DNA from: Lytechinus pictus | Lineage: Eukaryota > Echinodermata > Echinoidea > Temnopleuroida > Toxopneustidae | Length of the DNA stretch: 64,000 bases | Reading direction: 5' to 3' | Assembly: GCF_037042905.1 (NCBI RefSeq) | Contig: NC_087259.1 | Coordinates: 21,173,501 to 21,237,500, forward strand | Part shown: positions 56,701 through 64,000 of the stretch, one piece after another | Numbering within the stretch: the first letter of the stretch is position 1 | How the letters are laid out: each line of letters begins with the position of its first letter | Notes under the pieces: generated by a model | Seen by the model: the letters and a program-made list of their open reading frames with translations, nothing else | Told to the model about the DNA's origin: nothing | Databases searched by the model: none | Translations under genes and position numbers: made by a program

Positions 56701-59425
56701 TTCATATAATGTAGAAAGAATATGGTTAAAAGTTCTAAATGTAACTTTAATTGTTATTCAAATGCACCCACGTGGGATGTTGAGAAAGGAGAATTTTTCT
56801 GATATATGGACAGAAAATATTGGACCATATTTTTTGTATGGTCCCATAAAATGCATTGCAACCAATGTTTGGGGAAGTGTGGAAATTTCAATATTCAGTA
56901 TTAAATCTGAACTCTGCCACCACTAACTGTGTGTGGATGAGTGAGCATATGTTTTCTAAAATGAGAAGCACTTGATCAGAGCTTTGGATTACCTTTGAAA
57001 ATGAAAGAAAAAAAAATACAAAGGCCAACTGATTTGCTGAACTGCTGCATATAAAATAATCATGCATGGTTGAATCGTGCCATTAATGGTAGTTGCCATG
57101 GTGATCTTGCTTAACAGCCAACATGACAGTTTTAAATGGAAGTGAAATCTGTGACTATTTAAGGACACCATCAATTGTAAGAATTTTACTTTAGAGAAGA
57201 CCCAGTTTTACACCTGTTTGAATCATGCCTAGTAAATACTAGATTATGTTTTTGTTCATTTTAATAAGTGTGCTGTTGTGATGGTAAATATTTGAGTTTA
57301 TACAATATGGCCTGGCTCAATTGTGTAAACTGAACGTCTGTTGAACTCTACACAAAAGAATACCGTAGAATATAGGTCAGATAATGTCGCCGTTATAGCA
57401 AGATTAAGACTACCAGGCATTGCAAGCAGCGTTTGACCAATGGCAAGTTATTATTTATTCCATTATCAATCATAAGTCTTGGAATTAATTGCAAATTTAT
57501 GATTGATTGGTTGTAAATATGCACGTATGCATCTTATAGCAGAAGTTCAACTTAATGTGCTGTTGTTAAAATTGACCAATGCACACTGTAGTTACTGATA
57601 TTTGCAAGCCATGGCAGTTTCTTGAAACACTTAAGGACGTTCCACAGTTATGTTTGTGCGCATTATTATCTGCGCATATTTTACACTCTGCGCGCTGACG
57701 TCACAATGGATGAATAGGTGATTAATTAGCTGTGGGTATGAATGGATTTTTCTCATCATCTGCACTGTAACTGCAGATCCGATGCATTATTTTATGAAGC
57801 TAAAAAACTTTAATTATTCCATGGACCATTTAAAAAAACATCTACAATTTTAAAATATTTTACTCTGCAGTGCTGCCAAAAATCACGAATATGACCCCGA
57901 GTTTGAATAAATGGTAGAGTGGTTTTGATTTTTTCTTCTCATAGATACAAAGCATTTGGCGCATTTTTGGTGTTTTAAAAAGCACATTTGCTCTAATGAA
58001 AATGCTGATAGTTTGAAAACAAGCACATGAAGCCCTATTTTTTAATGTTTGCACCTCTTAGGTATACCTTCCTCTACAACTTTGCAAATTTTGGTGTAAA
58101 TGACATGGATTTTGAATAAAGTGCAGCATTTATTGTACTTTTGTAGTTTGTAATTGAAATTTCACTTTTTTAGATTGGGTTTTTGTTATATTTTACGCCA
58201 TTTTTAAGAACTGACAGTGCTGTTAGACTTAAAATTGCAAACAAATAGCACTATAAATAGATTCTCCATTCTAACGATACACTTATTAACTCTCTTGCGA
58301 AATTTGATGACTTTTTCATGTATTTTGACTGAGTAATAGAGGTTTAAACTCATTGTAGTGATCTTGCGAGGTCTAAAAATGTCAAATTCCTTTGAATGCG
58401 CAATCCGTAAGAACATTCATTCGGGTGAACTTTGAAGCTCCATAGCAAAAAATCAAGCACATGGACCTATGTTAATTTTTGCATATTTCGAATATTCAGG
58501 TTCTAAAATATCTATGTGCAAAGTTTGTTGAAAATGACATGGATATCATTTTAACTGTGGAACGTCCTTAAATGCTTAAGTCGGTTTTGGTCTGTGAAAG
58601 TGCCTATCTTTAGGAAGTCAAACAAAATATGATGCTGATTTGATAGGAAGTCAGAGTGGAGTAAATAAGAAAAAGCTTGTCTGTGATATTGTACATGTAA
58701 TATGCAGAGGCGTCGATCCTGGGGGGGCAGGGGGGGCGATCGCCCCACCAATGAAAATATTGGGGGGCAAACATATCGTTTTGCCCCCCCCAATAATTCC
58801 GCATGTGTAAAAAATAAAATAAGATTGTAATGTTACACAGAAATCAGCAAGCGAGATTGAAATACACAACTCGTTCTTTATTTAAAATCATGCTCAAAAT
58901 GTCCGCTTTTCAGATTGGAATATAAAAATTTTCAGCTCGCATCATTTCTGTAGCAAAAACCCATACTTTTCATGATTAATAGGTGAATAGAATGTCCCGT
59001 TTTCAGTTCTAAGCCTCAAAATAACTTGCGGTTCGATTTGCAATAATCTTTTGTTGGATATATATCTTGTTCTTAATTAAAAACGTCCATTAAACTCAAT
59101 TTTTTTTCTGATCAAAATATCAAAATTTTCAGCTCGCGCTTCCCGCTCGCATCTATTGTTTTTTAGATACCCATCTTAATCATTGGTACCAAAAATGCAT
59201 AGAATATCAAGCTTACAGGTCAGAATATAAAGAAATTTCACCTCCGGCTCTCGGCACTCGCATTATCTGTGTAGTGAGATATGTATCCTCATGACAAACA
59301 GTCCTAAACAGGCACCTTTTTCCTGTTATCAGATCAGTATACAAAAAAATTTCAGCTCGCGCTTCGCGCTCGCATTAATTTGTTGGTGAGATATGTGTCT
59401 CTATCTCATGAGTCATATACATATT

Positions 59426-59483
<58 letters not shown>

Positions 59484-62400
59484 GATATATATAGGCATAT
59501 AAGGGTGTGTGTGTGTGTGTGGGTGAGTTTGTTTGTTTTGTGTGATCGAGCGCCTTTGGAAAGTTGATTCATGATTTTGCCCCCCCAATCTGAAAAATGG
59601 ATCGACGCCCCTGGTAATATGTACATTATTACGAACAAGCTTTTTCTTGATATATCTTGTTTTTAAAGCTGATGAAATAATAAAAAAGAGGGGTTCATTC
59701 TTTTTTTTCAAAGTTATAGAAAGCAGAAAAAGGGTGGCAGATTTGTTGTTGATTAAAATGGTTGAAAGTAGAACGGGGAAAGTTGTAACTTTGTTTTGCC
59801 TGAAAAAATTCTTTGTCTCAACATCCAGTGCACTCCACACCCATGGGGATACTGTTTGCATTCTTGGTATAGCTACAAAAACAAAATAAAAAACAATTTA
59901 GTTCTGAGCAGCTTTAGACATGCATATAATTTACCATTTACATTATTTTTTTCTGCCTGTATGACTGAGTGTTTATTCATGTATGAGCTATGATAGGTGC
60001 CTCCAGAGGTTTGAAGTGGTAAGATTGTGGTTATTGTTGATTGCGTTTATAGATATACAGGTAATAATTGTGCTGGTATCACATTGCAATTTGCTCCTCA
60101 TTTTTTTTAATACAATGACGACTACACACAAAGTCCTCGAGTAGATTCTTACATAGTACTGTACAAAACGTAATTGGGTATGTTTCTCATGTGACCAAAA
60201 ATGTTAATCAAAATTGGTAAGCAAAATCATTCCCTGATTTAGTAATGCACTGTTGCATTTCAGTTTAGTTTGAGATAATCAACTTTTTTATTCAGTGATA
60301 AGGAGACTGTATTACATGTATATCTCTATGGAATATAAGCCACTTTTCTTCAGCCTTTTTGTTATGTGCACTATCAGTACAGTACTGCTAGAAAAAAAAA
60401 TTCACAGAGCATACTGCCTAATTGTAGAACATCTGTTCACGGCATTTGATTATACAAATCCAAAAATAGGAAGGAAAGTCAATACAATACCATTTAGCTG
60501 CCATTGAAATATCATTTGTACTAGGCATGCCAGAAAAGAGTATGATAAACCCACTATGTATTCTTTGCAAGTAAAATAATCATTAATCTGTTATGACTTT
60601 GAAAATCATTGACAGAATTTATTTTAATGCACTGATATAGGCTACACTGTACATGTACACTTTCCATTTTACACAATGAATTCTAAAATTAAACATAACA
60701 AAATATCAACTCGTAAAACCATGTTTATCAGAAGTACATGTAGTATTATGATCAAGAGAATTTCTTTCTCTATTGCTATTTTATTTCCATTGTCCATGAG
60801 TACAGTATTATAGAGGTTGACCTTGGTGCTACCTATTTATAGGACATGTTTGATTCCTTGTTTTTTTTCTCGGGTGATAGAATAATGTTTTTAATTAATA
60901 CAGGTTCTTGAAAACTTGATAAAGGTAGTTTTGGAATGTTACTTTTTGTATTTTCAGTTGCCACACTATTTAGGGGTCAATTAATGTTGGTATACTTCTC
61001 TGGTAAAGATTGAACACACAGTATCATAACATTTAGTGCCATCTATTCTTTATGGTTTTTTTTTTTTTTTTTTTTCATCAGTTCTCCGCACTTGGTTGAA
61101 GTTAGAGAGAGAATCAGGATAAACGGTCAGCCCCTTCCTAAAGAAGACTTTGCCAAGCATTTCTTCACAGTTTACAGTCGACTAGAGGCATCCAAGGACG
61201 ATTATAATGGCAAAATGCCTCCTTATTTCAGGTTTCTGACACTGATGGCATTCCATACTTTTCTTGAGGAGAAGGTATGTAAAATAAAAGACCCAAAGAA
61301 GTATAAATCTTTAGAATTGAGGATGACATTAAATATAGATATTGAGATTTAAAAATATAAAGAAATAGACAGTCTTCAATTCCATATGATGGAATGAAAA
61401 AAAGGTGTTCATGATGCCAAATATGGAATAGATCTTGTGGTTGTAGCCACCAATTAAAAATGAATAAAATGATTGATTGAATAAATGAATAAAAAAAAGG
61501 AAGACAGAAAGAAAGAAAGAATGAAGGGCTGAGTGAGTAAGTGAGTGAATGAATGGATGGATGGATGAATGAATAAATAAATAAATCAATCAGTAATTGA
61601 ATGAATAAATAAATAAACAAATGAATAAATAAATAAATAAATACACAAACAAATAAATGATAATTCATAAGTGAGAAAGACTATGCAATAGAATTTCTTG
61701 ATTTTTTTTGTTTTTCATGCAATTGATATTGGAGATGGTTTTAATTATAAAAACAACTCTATTTTCAGGTTGACGTTGCTATCATGGAAGTAGGCATTGG
61801 TGGGGAGTATGACTGCACTAACATCATCAGGTAAAAAAAAAGAAGATATTATTTTCAAAACCTGTATGAAGATGAGTGATTTTGATAGAGTTGGTTTATT
61901 TTACCTGACTGCTAGCATGAATTCTTGAAAGTCAGATGCCACGGGAGTTATGGCTTTACATCCCCTCAGAGGGACATATCGATCAGGATTAAAGCCGAAT
62001 TTGAGAAGTCTCAGAGATTTGATTGAATTGATTGTTTGACATGTTACAAAAGGGCAATTCATAATTTACTATAGAATGTGTAGGAAGCAAGATTAAGCAT
62101 AATGACAAAGAAAACATTTTATGCAGTTAAAGGTAAATTCCAGTTCTGGTAACGATCTCAAAATGACTTTTTACAGAATCTAATATAATGACCACCCAAG
62201 TGTCTGTTTGTATGAATAAAAAGTATGTGCCAAAGGATTCTGGAAGAAATTGTGTAATTGCTGAGAAATAAGCAAAATAAGCGCGGATTCGGTCACTTCC
62301 GTTGGGTCTTTATTCCAGCAATAATACACTGTCCCACGTGTGCCTATCTGTGTTGGCGATCTTCAGTGAGATCGTATTTCAGCTTAGATTTTATGATTTC

Positions 62401-63816
62401 ACAAAGTTCAGTTTATGTAACAGTACCAGATCTAGATCCACGATGATATAGTCATACTTAACCTTGGTTTTACAGACTTTCTCACGAAATTAGTGTTTTA
62501 CTGCAACTACTGTAATTTAGCTTTAAGTTATTTGAAATGTGAGGAACCTATTGAAATCAATGCTGAAGTACCCCAAAGATTTCCCTGGGGGTGCTGCATG
62601 GATTATTCTCAATAGGCAGCAACCCTGGAATTCTGGAACGTGTGAAAAAAATGGAGAAATGTAACCAAAATGACCTCCATTTAAAAAAAAAAATTGTTCC
62701 TAAGGCCCAGTCATTGTTTGTGTAAATGTATGTCTCTAAACTTTTGATTGTGGTGAATCATTCATTGTAAATTGAGGACATTTGTATGAAAGCAGAGTGA
62801 ACTAAACAGTTTAAAACAATAAGATTAACATAGCAAAACTGGAGAAAATGGTAACAATGATACACAGTTCCTGTACTGCACACATCACATTATGATATAT
62901 TCTCCCTATGTGCTTCCAAATTGTCATTTATTTTTCTTTAGGAAACCAGTCGTAGTTGGGATCACATCGCTTGGTATGGATCATATTGGAGTCCTTGGCA
63001 ATACCATAGACAAGATTGCATGGCACAAAGCTGGCATTATCAAGGTAGGAAAAAGTATGATATTGTACCCCAATTTAAGGGTGGTGTTACAAGGGGGGGG
63101 GGGCACATCCTTGTTTTCTCAAGAGTGAAAAGAAGAAAACAAGGAAGGAAGAGAATAAAGAAGAGTTTAAAATGAGGGGTCTGGGTCGTGAAAAGTAAAT
63201 TTATAAATAAGAAAGTAAGTAAGTAAATAATACCACATTTAGGTGAATTTTTCCCCCTTTCAAAGTACTCTGGTATCATCCCTGCCCAATTCTGCATAGT
63301 GCTCTCGTCCACCTATACACAATGTGATTTTAATCAAACACGACATGCAATAAACATTGATTGCCTTTCAGAGAGATATGTACATGAATACAAAATCCAA
63401 ATCATAGTGAAAATTGTATGATTTTAGAAATGTGAGAATATTTGCAGCACAATTATTTATTGCAGACATTTTCAGTTTGATACTATTTATAGATTATTCT
63501 TTATATTCTTCAGGGGTGGGAGAGTTCAGATTTTTTTGTTTTGATTTTCAGCTTAATTTCAGCTTATTTTTGGCTTTCCTCTGTACAAAAAGTATGGGAG
63601 CTCATTCTATTTTAGACTTTTTAAATGCACTTCAGCTTTTTTCTGATCTTTTTATTTGTGACCACTCATGCCCCTGATTTTTCTTCAGCCCGTTGTTTTC
63701 CCTTTTTAATGTAACCTCTTATTTTTGCATTTTTACAGTCCGGCCGACCTGCGTTCACTGTTCCCCAACCCGAGAAGTCTATCCAAGTCATCAAAGATCG
63801 GGCGAGGGAAAAACAG
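50777..63816 (+). CDS. FPGS: FPGS, folylpolyglutamate synthase, first seven coding exons (partial)
   Basis: Exons: 50777-51172, 53505-53636, 56508-56626, 61082-61274, 61769-61830, 62942-63044, 63739-63816. All are GT-AG and in frame, giving 361 residues before the window ends. The enzyme adds glutamates to folates using ATP, retaining them in cytosol and mitochondria. Conserved features are the P-loop GTKGKGS (190-196), [51 protein letters not shown] and [11 protein letters not shown]. The first exon encodes an Arg/Ser/Gln-rich leader without acidic residues near its start, typical of mitochondrial targeting. Met84 at 51026 is the only later Met in that exon and could start the cytosolic form, as in the human dual-start gene. 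Introns hold a SINE, MITEs and a hAT-like element. The C-terminal domain lies beyond the right edge. Confidence 0.93.
52360..52750. mobile_element. MITE with TACCCCTTTCATAAACCC ends, TTA duplication
   Basis: The left end TACCCCTTTCATAAACCCAA and right end TTGGGTTTATGAAAGGGGTA are perfect inverted repeats. TTA flanks both sides (52357-52359, 52751-52753), as in PIF/Harbinger insertions. Internal ATTATCCGCATTA motifs repeat in both orientations. It lies in FPGS intron 1. Confidence 0.8.
53060..53130. mobile_element. Partial MITE of the 16938 family
   Basis: CACCAGTCGTTCTTAAAGTC and AGCTTTATGAAACGGCCCCC match the right half of the element at 16938-17103. The left half is absent. It lies in FPGS intron 1. 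Confidence 0.5.
55221..55272. repeat. Small inverted repeat, CCTGGGGGTGCTG ends
   Basis: CCTGGGGGTGCTG at 55221-55233 is inverted at 55260-55272. A related copy is at 62583-62628 (CCCTGGGGGTGCTG, then CAGCAACCCTGG). Both have a similar AT-rich downstream part, so this is a dispersed family. Both copies lie in FPGS introns. Confidence 0.6.
56170..56445 (+). mobile_element. tRNA-derived SINE in FPGS intron 2
   Basis: The head carries TGGCCCAGTGG (A box) and GGGTTCGAATCCC (B box). A body of about 170 bp follows (CTTCAGCAAGAAACTGATCC, GGGTACCGGTAGGAAG). The tail reads GCGCAATATAAATACCC and ends AT-rich. It ends about 60 bases before FPGS exon 3. The head has no tRNA acceptor stem. Confidence 0.8.
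57635..58567. mobile_element. TTAA-flanked DNA transposon, non-autonomous, 933 bp
   Basis: Perfect 16-bp ends GGACGTTCCACAGTTA (57635-57650, inverted at 58552-58567) are flanked by TTAA on both sides. TTAA targets are used by piggyBac and Kolobok transposases. No transposase ORF is present. A diverged copy lies at 27937-28880. This one is in FPGS intron 3. Confidence 0.8.
58705..59613. mobile_element. hAT-like element with GCTCGCGCTTCGCGCTCGC repeats, 909 bp
   Basis: The ends CAGAGGCGTCGATCC and GGATCGACGCCCCTG are inverted with one mismatch. The 8-bp duplications GTAATATG (58697-58704, 59614-59621) are perfect. Four or five tandem units carry TTTCAGCTCGCGCTTCGCGC-type cores, the reverse complement of those in 25100-26169. 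A TA/TG microsatellite lies inside. It is in FPGS intron 3. Confidence 0.85.
59424..59520. repeat. (TA)n(TG)n microsatellite
   Basis: A TA run (59424-59441), a TG run (59442-59480) and a second TG run (59505-59520) lie inside the hAT-like element. They produce spurious His-Thr ORFs on the minus strand. Confidence 0.95.
61490..61650. repeat. GAAT/AAAT tetranucleotide repeats in FPGS intron 4
   Basis: Long imperfect runs of GAAT, GGAT and AAAT units are directly visible. They account for the spurious Ile/Tyr/Leu-rich minus-strand ORFs there. Confidence 0.9.
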
Positions 63817-64000
63817 GTATAACGCTTATCTCTAAGTTTGCTCTTTTCAATTTCAAGAGAATATTATTTTTCTATTTCAAGTAGAATGGTTCTTCCAGCT
63901 CCATTTTAGAATTATATTTTACTTAACCCATGTCTGTAATTGTGATGTTTAAAAAAAAAATAATGGTACCCATTGGTGCAAAGTTTTACCCGGTCTGAGG

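Noticed and set aside
59406-59861. 151-codon minus-strand ORF with His-Thr repeats
   Set aside because: It is produced by the TG microsatellite.
61228-61668. 146-codon hydrophobic minus-strand ORF
   Set aside because: It arises from tetranucleotide repeats in FPGS intron 4.

Overview
The window is nuclear DNA of a deuterostome invertebrate, most likely an echinoderm such as a sea urchin. It is AT-rich, its genes have many short exons split by GT-AG introns, and introns and spacers are packed with small inverted-repeat DNA transposons, tRNA-derived SINEs and simple repeats. The species assignment is inference from gene structure and repeat style. No bacterial, plasmid or CRISPR features are present.

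Protein genes, left to right: (1) a two-exon sulfotransferase-fold gene, 520-1972, plus; (2) SELENOF (15-kDa selenoprotein), five exons, 11420-14314, plus, with an in-frame UGA selenocysteine codon at 12655-12657 and a candidate SECIS hairpin near 16221-16264; (3) ALDH9A1, nine exons, 20030-29462, minus, complete at 502 aa; (4) a 12-exon, 528-aa gene I do not recognise, 29954-39608, plus, head-to-head with ALDH9A1 across about 490 bp; (5) the first seven coding exons of FPGS (folylpolyglutamate synthase), 50777-63816, plus, running off the right edge. The exon models were assembled by hand; every junction is GT-AG and the reading frame holds through every splice.

Mobile DNA is the other main theme. 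At 4260-10517 three elements are nested: an unclassified element with 9-bp target duplications, interrupted by a miniature element with a GTAC duplication, itself interrupted by a very young LTR retrotransposon (4987-10190; LTRs of 576 bp with one mismatch). The retrotransposon encodes only a Gag-like region joined to a degenerate integrase zinc-binding region; protease, reverse transcriptase, RNase H and the integrase core are absent. The same 9-bp-duplication family appears again as a tandem pair at 43498-46617, sharing three copies of GGCCCGGCC. Clear hAT-like elements with 8-bp duplications lie in ALDH9A1 and FPGS introns and carry tandem repeats built on a mirror-symmetric GC-rich 18-mer. 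A TTAA-flanked family is also shared by those two genes' introns.

The stretches 16.4-20.0 kb and 40.8-50.6 kb have no gene I can support and hold repeats and unique AT-rich sequence. The genes do not form a pathway; the only functional arrangement visible is the likely shared promoter between ALDH9A1 and the 528-aa gene.
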